Part shown: positions 54,792 to 64,000 of the stretch, one piece after another
How positions within the stretch are numbered: the stretch's first letter is position 1
Layout of the letters: every line of letters starts with the position of its first letter
DNA from: Ottelia alismoides
Lineage: Eukaryota > Streptophyta > Magnoliopsida > Alismatales > Hydrocharitaceae
Length of the DNA: 64,000 bases
Assembly (NCBI GenBank): GCA_037367405.1
Contig: JAZKJV010009789.1
Span: 1 to 64,000, forward strand
Direction: 5' to 3'
The notes under the pieces: model-generated
Told to the model about the DNA's origin: nothing
Seen by the model: the letters and a program-made list of their open reading frames with translations, nothing else
The model's database searches: none
Translations under genes and position numbers: made by a program

Positions 54792-56690
54792 TTAGAGGTT
54801 TTGGATATGATCCATAATCCTAAGAATACATGGGCATTTTTGGTTGTGCAAATTTCCATCACATTTTTTCACACAAGCCTATTTTGTGAGATTTGTTCGC
54901 CCTATTTAAATGCCTTAAAATGCGAGTTTATCACTTGAATTATTTTCTCCATTTTATTAATTAACCTTAGGACTAGAGTTTGCATGATTTGGAAATCGAT
55001 TTCTCATGTTTTGACCGTTTTAGTAGATGTGTGTCCACTATTATGGGAATGGTTTTTTAGAATGTAATCAAGAGATAACCACGGTTTTAAAACATCTAGA
55101 AATGTGTGTCTATCACTTGCATTCTGTTTCAAATCAAATGGCAAATCAACAAAATCTAGTTTGCATTATTTTGAGTTTATCTTCTCATGATTTGTTAGTT
55201 TTAATAAACATGTATCGCTGCTGGAAAGTCAACAAATCTGAATAAGAATCTTGTAATTTCACTCAATTAATTCATGGAAATTAATAGTTAATCTATTGGA
55301 ATAATTAGTAATTAAAACATTAATAAAGATAATTATTTTTTAGTGACCACAACCAACTTGATAAGATAATTCATCTTGATATTTTTTGTTATAATAAACA
55401 TTCCAACAAATATTGAAACTTGAATAGGATTGAAAATTTATTTAGCAAATCTCATTATAATATTAATAAAGATGATTTTGATAAATTATAAGGTACAATT
55501 TTGATTGAAATACCAAATATAATCTCAATTCAATATGATTAAATCACATTATCCTGACCTGAGACGGATATGTTGTCATGTCAGGGATCGTTGGGATAAT
55601 AGGTTGCTCTGTGAGGGATCTGTCTCATATCATGTGCGTACTAGACATGACAATGGGTAAGGAAAGGATAATGCTTGAAATGATCATGAGGTGTTTTTCT
55701 AATCATTAAATTTTGAATAATACGGATTTTGAGACTACACCATTCTTCAAGTAACAATCAAGATTGTTTATTGGTTGTCTGAATTGGATTGATAATTGAT
55801 TTAATATGATTAAATAAATTATATACAATTAAAGACTCTATTATGAATACATAAGTATTTCCTATAGAAGAATTAATTATGTGGATATAATTCATAATTA
55901 ATTAGAATTTGAACATATATGGAGAATCACATAAGTGTCATCCTTGGTCTCTCATCAAGGCAAAGGTATCCATCACCGGGGATTGTATGTTGGAGACGGT
56001 TGTCCGAAGTGATAGGTCTTGCATACAAGCGCATCTAAATCGGGCTCTTTGCTTCTCTAAAGAGTATGGTTGTATACTAGTGACACCAATATCGGTTCCT
56101 CATATTATTGGAGCGATATTTGATTGCACATAGCGAGTGCTATTCTTGTTGATGATTGGTTCAATTATAAATAGGTAATCATTGCCTTAGGAATGGTGGG
56201 CTCAGGTGTTGAAGATTGCATTGGGAAATGCAAGGAGGAATGAGTTCTAACTTCTTTTATCTTAGTTACATTTTCTCATATTACTGGGATGTGATAAAAA
56301 AATAAGAAAGGGGATTCCAAGTCTTGCTAGAGATATAATGGTAGGTATAACTCTTACATTGAAAGTGAATAAGGTAATTAACTTCAGATAACCTATAATA
56401 AAACCACTCAAAATTATACTAAATAATAACCAGTAAAACATCATGGATTGGACGCATGATCGTGATAATAAACTTGCAGTTGGACATATAATGTATGTGG
56501 TTGCAATGTGCAAGTTTTCTCATAATAACGAGGAATGAGAATTTAATAGACACTAGGACAACAACCTTGGGTTTTTATGTCTCTATAGTCCTGATCTCTC
56601 ATCAAGTTTGTTATGGAAGTATCATGTTAATGACGATCGTAATTATCAAGAATCCTTATAAAATCTAAGAAGACGTTTTGGCATACATAT
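54792..56690 (+). other. Leader region of copia G
   Basis: About 1.9 kb, collinear with the leader of E, no sustained reading frame. Short frames at 55027-55245 and 55909-56133 are not kept in E. Confidence 0.6.
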
Positions 56691-57690
56691 ATGCTATCGG
56701 CATTTACTCATGAATGACATTGTTCACTTCATTATGTAGAATGGTGACTCGATAAGAGATGATGTTTTCAAAATTGTTTGATTTCCTGCCAGAACCAATT
56801 TATTTTAAGAGTTTAGATTGATGTAGATACGATGAGTGTCATCATTGTACTATATATACTCAAGTAATTTATGAAGCTTCATAATATTCGCATTGTATGA
56901 ATTGAATAAAGCATATATAAAAGTTGAAATATTCTTATATTGAAATCTTTTGAGTTCAATATAAGATATTTGTTTTCTTAAGCATTGGTTTTTTATAGAT
57001 GAAGGAAGTGTAGCGGAAGCATGGATTTGACCCATGTAAGTAGGAAAGTCAAAGAGTTGACTGTACTTCCATGACTTCCATATTACATCCAAAGAGTTGG
57101 ATGAATACTAATACTACAATGAGTTGATGTATTTATTGTATGACTATATAGACTATCTAGGATGCTTAGAGAAGGACTCGGATAATGCATCAACATATTG
57201 TACATTTACATATAATCAATGATATTGACTTGCTTATTAGATAAGATCAAAGTCTAATAATTGTATCTCATTCTTCTAATAACACTTGTAATCGATTGCA
57301 TATGTTATAGAAGACTAGAGAATTTGACCTTAAGGTTTGATAGTCATCCACATGGATATTGATGCAATTGTTGCAACGATCTCTATTGGATAGATAGACT
57401 ATATGTTTTCGGTGGAAGATCCCTTAATCATGGAGAATGTCTATGACATAGATATTAGAATGCATTCATTGTTTATTTATAAATGTTGGAAATAAACATG
57501 AATTCTTGAATGGACCTATCATAAATAGTTATTATGAATATACTTCAGATAGTAATCTAACATCTAGAGGACTCTACTAAATTAGAAAATTAATGAATAG
57601 TTCATTAACATTTCTAAATACTGAAAATTAAACCTTAAAAGGTCAATAGGAGGATGACGATCATTTGACAATGATTTGACATCAAGCCTT
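56691..57690 (+). pseudogene. Gag and protease region of copia G
   Basis: Plus-strand sequence at 56715-56790 aligns with MNDMV..DDVFK of E and H (here MNDIVHFIM and MRDDVFK-like, with frame changes). Downstream parts are collinear with 25100-26120 of E. No protease active site is readable. Confidence 0.5.
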
Positions 57691-57885
57691 GGACTATGTC
57701 TGTTGATGAGATCAATAGATTAGTAAGAGATGAAAATTCAGATTGTCTGAAATTTCAATTATACATACTTGTGAATATTGTATTCTAAGTAAAATATCCA
57801 ATACACCCTTCTTTGAGAATATTGTAATATGCCAAGGTATTCAAGATCTCATACATATTGATGTATGTGGATCATCTATATAAAA
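57691..57885 (+). pseudogene. GAG-pre-integrase domain of copia G
   Basis: Aligns with 26126-26345 of E: a (M)SVDEINRLVRDENSDCLKF-type frame followed by an IHTCEYCILSK-like stretch, then ILMYVDHL in another frame. One deletion of a few bases near 57758 breaks the frame. Confidence 0.75.
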
Positions 57886-58490
57886 AATAAACATTAATGA
57901 TAGGTGGTATCAATTAATGATTATTTGTGATATGAGATTTCTTCCCTTTACCTTAGAAACATTTGAAATGTTTGAAAGATTTCATTTCTTTGGTTTAGAA
58001 CCAAAGTCTTAAGGAAGATGAAATGAATTTGATCTAACCTAGGTAGCAAGTACCTATTTGATGAATTCAAGGAGTACCTTATGGAGAAAGGAATATCAAT
58101 CCTATCTCTCTCCTCCTAATACACCTAAACTCAATAGAGTTGTAGGGAGATGCAATTGGATAATGTGACATGATTTGATGAATGATGAATATTAGCATAA
58201 TTACCACTAAATTTCAGGGTATATATGTAGCAGAGACTACAATATATATCCTTAATAATATTACATGCAATTCTAAACCCAAAAACCCTCATAAGTTATG
58301 GTTTAGAACCTAGCCTAGTGTTGGACACTTGAGAATTTTGGGTTACTTGGTCCATAACCATCTCATGGATGCAAGTAAATTGGAATCTAGCACCTGATAG
58401 TGCTACTTCATTTAGAAAATAAAGGATGGTATTGGATACCTACTTTATGACCTTGAGATTCTTAAAATATCTCATCTCTAAGGATATAAT
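57886..58490 (+). pseudogene. Integrase remnant of copia G
   Basis: Collinear with the integrase region of E and H, including the DGIGYLLYDLEIL block near 58427-58470. It is interrupted by a 98-bp insertion at 58271-58368. Confidence 0.7.
58271..58368. mobile_element. 98-bp insertion in copia G with ATGCAA duplication
   Basis: E and H lack this stretch (E reads GTTCCATGCAAGTAAGCTGG without a break). ATGCAA flanks it at 58265-58270 and 58369-58374. Inside, TTCTAAACC and GGTTTAGAA form an inverted pair at its left end. The size and duplication suggest a small MITE or similar element, but the outer ends do not form a clear terminal inverted repeat. Confidence 0.55.
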
Positions 58491-58766
58491 TCTTAGAATG
58501 TGACTCTTTTGAGAATCAAGATGTCAATGAAGTGAAGGAACTCATTTATTGTTGAGAAGATAATAAGGCTCCGAGAATCGAAAAATGAAAGGACAATTAG
58601 AGATGAAGCATTCATACCTCTTCAAATTAATTTGAATATGTATTCCATGCGTTGTATAAGACTAATAGTGATATGACTTCATACGATGAAGCTTATGAAG
58701 ATAATGGCATGGAAAGATGGATGTTAGCAATAAAGTTTAAAGTAAACTTCATATATACATGTTGTA
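58491..58766 (+). pseudogene. Integrase-RT spacer of copia G
   Basis: Collinear with 26831-27108 of E. It ends at the TAGGG duplication of solo LTR J, which by chance lies within a few bases of where the hAT element sits in E. Confidence 0.5.
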
Positions 58767-58771
58767 TAGGG
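58767..58771. repeat. Target site duplication TAGGG (left copy)
   Basis: TAGGG precedes the LTR terminus TGAAGGATAT and recurs at 61385-61389. Confidence 0.85.
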
Positions 58772-61384
58772 TGAAGGATATCGCAAAAAATCCTCAAGCG
58801 CATCACGGAAGCGGGATGATCACATCTAATGAGATCGGGAGCGACTAGTCGCACTGGTTGCTCAATGCAGCAGAAATTAAAATTTTCTATGTGACGAAAC
58901 CACATGATCCAAGAATACTTCTCTGATCGTTTTGTCTAAACCACAAACAAGTAATAGGATTACCTCTTGAAGCGTGGTTGTGATCGAGTCTCTAAACAAT
59001 GAGACCTCCTGTCTCAAGTCTGATCCGATGGAGGAGACGCTTGCGAGCGCGTGGATGAGACACGTGCTTCACGTAATCCATGTTGATGATCCAAGCCACT
59101 GATCTCTTGATCTCGACAAATGAGACACGGCATCTTCTTTACGAGCAAGGCATGCCGAAGTAGACGGAGATCCACGAGAAAACGATCGGGCAGCATAACG
59201 ACGACGTTGTGGCGATGGAGGATCTCTCTAGGGCATCCATGGTGGACGGCCACATGAGAGATAGAGAGAGTAGTCCTGTAGAGAGAAAAGAGAGAGAGCA
59301 TTGATTGATTGTGTGTCGTGAAGTGTAAGGGGTGCCTCTTCTTATATAGGATTTTGGGAGTCCATGGATCCCAATACATGGACAACACACAATCAATGGT
59401 TGAGATTGATTTGTGTTTCTTTCAATGGCTAAGATGTTGTTGTAAAAACACAACACCTAGTGATTTATTTTAAATTAATTTTCATTGATAAATAAAGAAA
59501 AAATAATTTCAAATTAAATCATCTTTGGTAAGAGAAAAGATAATGAATAGAATAAACCAAGGCTACTCTTCTCCTCATGGAGCGTCCACTCCTCTCGGGT
59601 GGACCTGTTCCATCTCTTCAATTTATCATGAGATCTAATTATCTCATGATATATATCTTCATCTCTTGTTGACAATATTTTCACCAAAAAATAGTTCCAA
59701 ATTATCTTATGGAAAATATCAACGATGCTATTGAAATTATGTGAATCTCATTCACAACCCAAAGCTAAATTTTATTATATTTTCAATTAATCATTCAATG
59801 TGAATCCAATTCACATTAACAATTAATCAACAAATATAAATCACAATATGCTCTCTTTAATATATTATAAATCACATTTATAATATATATGATTAATATC
59901 GATAGTGATATCCACATTTTTCATTTCCATGATAATTAAATAACATTTAACCATCTTGGATTTCTTTTCTCATGTGCCTAAATAATATGAATCACATTCA
60001 CAATATTCATATCTTTGATAATTAAATCACATTTAATTATCTGAGATAACTATCCTTATAATATGAATCAAATTCATATTATCCATGATAATTAAATCAC
60101 ATTTAATTATCAATTTTCTTGATGCTTGGATACATATATCAACAATGAAATTATTCATGAACTCTTTCAAGGATAATGCACTTTCTACGCGGATACTTGG
60201 AGATAAGGACAGGGTGATTGTATTATTTCACGTATAGTGACTTGGATATTGAGATCACATCTCAAATCCAGATCTCGAGCCTCCCATAGATGCTTGATTA
60301 AATAAAGACCGCAAATCTAATCTTCTTATTGCATCTGAATCTCATTCAGATCAATGTCCAACATTTGGACCAAGATCATATGACTTCTCTACTGAGAGGG
60401 GTCACTAAAATATAGAATAGTTTCATCACTCCCTAGGAATGGAAGTGTCATGGTTATACAGATGTTTATGATCGCATCACCCTCATGTATTTCCAACACC
60501 TGTACATCCTGCATACTGGAAGACTCAGAATAAACCTGAAGTATTAGATCAACTTTGCACTGTCTACTTTAGGGTTTTATCAGTAAGTTTTTCATTTGAT
60601 CATTGGGAGTTGGTATCGATCATATACTTTCCAAAAGCATAAATCAAACCTAGGTCTTGATCATATACTTTCCAAAAGTATATATCAAACCTACAAATTC
60701 AGTCAAGCTTCCAAAGCGAGACAACCGTGCACGGAATTTGATTCTTCCCAATATCTCATGAGTGAGATCATGTCTTCCGGTTCAGTAAATGAACGTGTAT
60801 GACCCCATTGAGAGATCGTATTACTCATATGCCCTTATACCAGCGCACCGGTGTGTAGACCTTGGTTAGGTCATCAACCTATTGGTCTGTCAAATGTACA
60901 GACTCAGACATATAGTAACCATCTATCTACGGTCAGAGGATGTGTGCATGTATCGTGACAGCATACAATATAGGACTTTGGTTATCTCGATCTTGTTAAG
61001 TCAACTCTTTGACCTAACTAATCTGACACCTCCGAATCTCTATTCCTATGCAGAGGACCTGCATCAAGAGGCTGATCAGATATTAGCCTATGTGAGAAAG
61101 GATTGCCATCTCCAACTCAGGCTGGAGATCACATCTTAACAATCATTTGATAGTGCTTGATGAGTCCTCAATCTAACCCTTTAGATATTCATCCAAGCAC
61201 CAGCCTCTATGATTTAATTATTGAATCAACAGCTGTATGATTATTAAGATGGCCATGGTACATAACTCTAATTGTACTAAGGGACCTATTATGCAAATTA
61301 TTTATTCTTCATTTCAGATCAGGGAATGATATTCGCAATAACATTTATTTCATAATGGCTCATCGTGGGCTTGCATGTCCAACA
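58772..61384 (-). mobile_element. Solo copia LTR J
   Basis: 2,613 bp on the minus strand, from TGTTGGACATGCAAGCCCAC (61384) to GATATCCTTCA (58772), with TAGGG on both sides and G pol sequence continuing across. It is the remainder of an element of the same copia family after LTR-LTR recombination. It has a good TATA box (CCTATATAAGAAGAGG, 59335-59350 as complement) and the shared LTR frame (59014-59388, 124 codons), so its promoter is among the best kept in the window. Confidence 0.9.
59339..59348 (-). promoter_or_regulatory. TATA box of solo LTR J
   Basis: On the minus strand CCTATATAAGAAGAGGCACC, identical in context to LTR E. Transcription from here would run leftwards into G. Confidence 0.6.
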
Positions 61385-61389
61385 TAGGG
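61385..61389. repeat. Target site duplication TAGGG (right copy)
   Basis: Second copy of the duplication; G continues with ATGCTCGAAGATCAACC, matching the CTCGAGGATCCACC context of E and H. Confidence 0.85.
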
Positions 61390-61786
61390 ATGCTCGAAGA
61401 TCAACCTATATGGATTTGGTGAAAATAGATTTTCAAGAGAAATAGGAAACTTATGTGAAGGTAGAGATCTTCAAAGCAGAGTTATTAACCACAATCTACA
61501 CACAGAGAGAAGACATCGCTTGTGATGAGACTTGCTCTTCAGTAACCTTACTTAAACCCATTAGAATATTACTAACTATAGCTACATAAATTAACTATGA
61601 CATCTACATGATGGTAGTCAAGATTGCATTCCTCTATGAATTCCTCATAGAGGATCTTCATGAGAAGTAACCCCATCGCTTCATTTTTGAGGAAGGCAAG
61701 GTGTCCAAGCTAAAGAACTCTATCTATGGACTCCAAAAATCTTCTTGGTGTTGGAACATCAGATTTGATGAAATTAAAAAGATTAT
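61390..61786 (+). pseudogene. RT N-terminal half of copia G
   Basis: Collinear with 28185-28582 of E. Segments: VKIAFLYEFL with a stop before the PxxF block (TAA at 61668-61670), then CKLKNSIYGLQKSSW-like and NIRFDEI, spread over frames. It stops after GATTTGATGAAATTA and a few more bases at the gypsy LTR start, the same site as in E. Confidence 0.8.
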
Positions 61787-64000
61787 TGATTAATCCATGA
61801 TTCATCGCCTTTATTCTTTTATTTTAGCTTCATTTCCGTAGTCAAACACATGTAGATACTCACTAATTCCATGAATTTACCATTTTGCATGCATTTGTTA
61901 AATATGCATTTTTAACACATTTTGTACTTAACTAAAAGAATAAAGAAGAAAGAAAAAGAAAAGAAAAATAAATGATGAATTTATGCAATAAATACAGATT
62001 GACCCGAACCCCGAGAAAAGGTCAAGACTTGACCTGATCGACCAGGAATAAAGTAGGGGGAGATAGGGTTTTTAATCCAAATATACAAAAAATCTTTTGT
62101 AAATATTTTTCCATGTAAATTTGTAAAAACATACTTTATTTTATTTGTACATAAATTGACCTCAAATTAATTTTTTTTAAACAAACATTGTTAAGAAAAA
62201 TTTGTTGTAAATAATAAAAATAATTGCAAAATAAAATAATGTACATTTTACAAATAATCACACTCAGAAAAAGCCACAAAGTGATAATTAAAATACCAAT
62301 TCCGGCTCCATACGAACTCAAATTAAATCAAACTCACTTCCACTATACTCTAAATTAAAATATCTTTCAAATGACTATGGTTTCATATTTTTTGGAGTTA
62401 CGGTTGAAAAGTCGGTTTTCTGGGGTGTTTTGTGTAGTTTCACCAATATTTATTGTACATATTTATTCATATTTATTTTATTACATTATGTAAATAATTG
62501 TAAATATTATTTTCATTTAAAGTAAAATAATATAAATTAAAAATTAAAAAAAGAGATATGAAAATTATTTCTTTATTTGTACATATGTATATTGTATTAT
62601 ATGTACATAATATTTGTATACAACTAATTTCCTTAAATAAAAATAACCAAAAACTAAATATCTAACATTAATTAATTAATTTAATATAATTACAAAATTT
62701 ATATTCAACTATTTGATTTAATTCATTATTCGATTTTAAAACTTACCTTGTACATTAGATATTATTCCATACCTTTAATATTCACCATTAAGGTGGCTAA
62801 TTAATTTTTGTATATTAATTAATTAATAAATTTATTTATTTTATTTAATTCCGAAATTCGTAATTAATTGATTAATTAATTAATCTATTTCATTTATTAA
62901 TTATCCAATAAAAACCTTCTTCTTTTGTACATTCATTCCTTTTTTTATTTTTCTTCTCTTTTTAATGGGCTCTGCTTCCTTCGTTATTCGTTGATCAATC
63001 TTTGGTGGAGAGGAGCCGATCTCCGAGAGCTTTCGTGTTGAAGAAGGGTGCCTAGCCTCCGAGCCATCCGATGACAGCGTGTCGGCCCTCATCGAAACCA
63101 TCACGACATTTCTGATTCCCGAGGTGAGATCTAAATATATTACTCATTTTTCTCCCTTATATAAATCATACGTTTATTTTCTGTTTCGACGTGATTACTT
63201 TTTAGATCTTAAAAAAATCCGTCACACTTTTTCGATCCAACCCAGATTCCCATTTCATCTTCTTGATCCCTACATTTCTTATTCTACCTCGCACAACCTC
63301 TCAAATCTAACCATGCACAGTGGTCGGATCTTCGGATCTTCCTCCTGCTTTGCCAAGATCCAATACCCATTCAAGCACTCCTATTTTGTTTATGAATAAA
63401 TTAAAAAATTAAAAAGAGAACATATAATTATTTTTTCCATTCATCTCACATTTATTTTTGCAGGAAAAATTAAAAATATAAAAAGAAAAGTAATATTTTT
63501 TCCTCTAACTTCTATTTTGCAAGATCACCTAAAAATTAAAAAAAACAAAAAAATAATTTTAGCAGGGCACGGCAGACCTTCTTCTCCAGTGCGCCACAAC
63601 TGCTCACGGGCAGCACGCTACCCCCTTTGGTTATGACCCTCCTTTGTCACGGTGGTGCACACCCCCTCAGCCCGGTCTCCCCCGCCACGCAACTCCGACG
63701 CCCTCCTGCGCTCCTCCCTCCACGTGACAGCACCACCCTAACGCGCGGTGGCTCCCTACCAGTCTCCTAGTTGCTTGGTCGTGCGAGCCCGTGGCTCCCC
63801 TCCTCAATCCGCCCGAAGCATCACCAGCCAGCCTGCCTTTGCCAGCAACTCCACTACCACCCATCGACGACACCGCCTTCACAGGCAGTGCCTCCTTCCG
63901 CCTGCGCTCCTCCCTTCACGCGCGGAAGCACCTTATGACTTTGAAGAAGGAACGAACGAAGCCTAATTTTCAAACCCTAATTATTTGGGGGTAAATTACA
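61787..64000 (+). repeat. Gypsy LTR R6, running off the window
   Basis: Starts TGATTAATCCATGATTCATC, aligning with TGATGAATCTCC..TTCATCA of the other copies, followed by GCCTTTATTCTTTTATTTTAG. It has the AATAAAGTAGGGGGAGATAGGG box near 62046, an AT-rich part to about 62900, a first mixed block (62900-63400) and a GC-rich block (63555-63960). The last bases (GGGGGTAAATTACA) resemble the border of the AT-rich 3' half in R4 (GGGGGTAATTTATTA near 31000). No polypurine tract precedes it, so it looks like the 5' LTR of a plus-strand element inserted into G. Confidence 0.7.
63555..63960 (+). other. GC-rich block in gypsy LTR R6, no recognised gene
   Basis: The most GC-rich stretch of the window. 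It holds a diverged internal duplication around CTGCGCTCCTCCCT (about 63703-63730 and 63901-63930). Open frames of about 70 codons on both strands are by-products of the base composition. It lies where R3 and R4 have their own GC-richer middles. Confidence 0.45.

Larger units (their letters stand above)
41671..61786 (+). mobile_element. Ty1/copia retrotransposon G, split by H and J, 3'-truncated
   Basis: Plus-strand element inserted into the gag region of gypsy D. The 5' LTR lies in two pieces (41671-42810 and 53369-54773) around element H. Then come primer-binding site, leader, gag, GAG-pre-integrase, integrase, solo LTR J and the first half of RT; gypsy LTR R6 starts at 61787. Same family and same truncation point as E. 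No 3' LTR is in the window. Confidence 0.85.

Noticed and set aside
1..64000. CRISPR arrays, rRNA and tRNA genes, bacterial operons
   Set aside because: No regularly spaced repeats with unique spacers, no rRNA blocks and no tRNA cloverleaf were noticed; the sequence is clearly plant retrotransposon DNA.
1..64000. Endogenous pararetrovirus (caulimovirid) copies
   Set aside because: Every RT found is followed or preceded by integrase and flanked by LTRs or their remnants; no movement-protein or coat-protein motif was seen.

Overview
This window looks like nuclear DNA of a flowering plant with a large, repeat-rich genome. It is a stack of decayed LTR retrotransposons, and I found no host gene that I can defend. 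There are two superfamilies. One is a Ty3/gypsy family of the Tat/Athila kind with very long LTRs (3,751 bp in the one copy whose two ends can both be fixed). The other is a Ty1/copia family with LTRs of about 2.6 kb that start TGTTGGAC and are followed by a primer-binding site like the initiator-methionine tRNA. A 1,068-bp hAT-type DNA element and a 98-bp insertion also lie inside the copia copies. Every coding region carries stops and frameshifts, so all genes are given as pseudogenes.

Layout. 1-7845: gypsy element A (minus strand), cut by the left window edge, with a deletion inside reverse transcriptase; its LTR ends at 7845. 7846-20552: gypsy element BC (minus strand). Its 3' LTR (7846-9073) is cut by A; its pol gene is deleted between the start of RT and the polypurine tract; its gag is split by a solo LTR in the opposite orientation (10570-14320, target duplication GTGAC); its primer-binding site is near 18300; its 5' LTR (18316-20552) is cut by copia element E. 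20553-28582: copia element E (plus strand), with the hAT element at 27117-28184, ending abruptly in mid-RT at a gypsy LTR start. 28583-33050: gypsy remnant R4 (plus strand): polypurine tract, a full-length LTR and a 5' leader. 33050-41670: gypsy element D (minus strand), the most complete one: 3' LTR, long 3' untranslated region, integrase, RNase H, RT, protease and gag tail.

41671-61785: copia element G (plus strand), which sits in D's gag. Its 5' LTR is split by copia element H (42811-53363, minus strand, target duplication ACAAT). H is the only element here with both LTRs. G's pol holds a solo copia LTR, J (58772-61384, minus strand, target duplication TAGGG). G stops in RT at the same site as E, again at a gypsy LTR start (61787), which runs to the window end.

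Order of events read from the nesting: BC before A, the solo LTR and E; D before G; G before H, J and the 98-bp insertion. The elements worked, when alive, as copy-and-paste retrotransposons: Gag forms the particle, protease matures it, RT/RNase H copies the RNA from the tRNA-primed site, and integrase inserts the DNA with a 5-bp target duplication. The most unusual observations are the identical copia/gypsy junction in E and G, an RT stop codon shared by E, G and H, the pol-deleted BC element, and a conserved inverted TTGACC pair beside a G-box palindrome in the gypsy LTRs.
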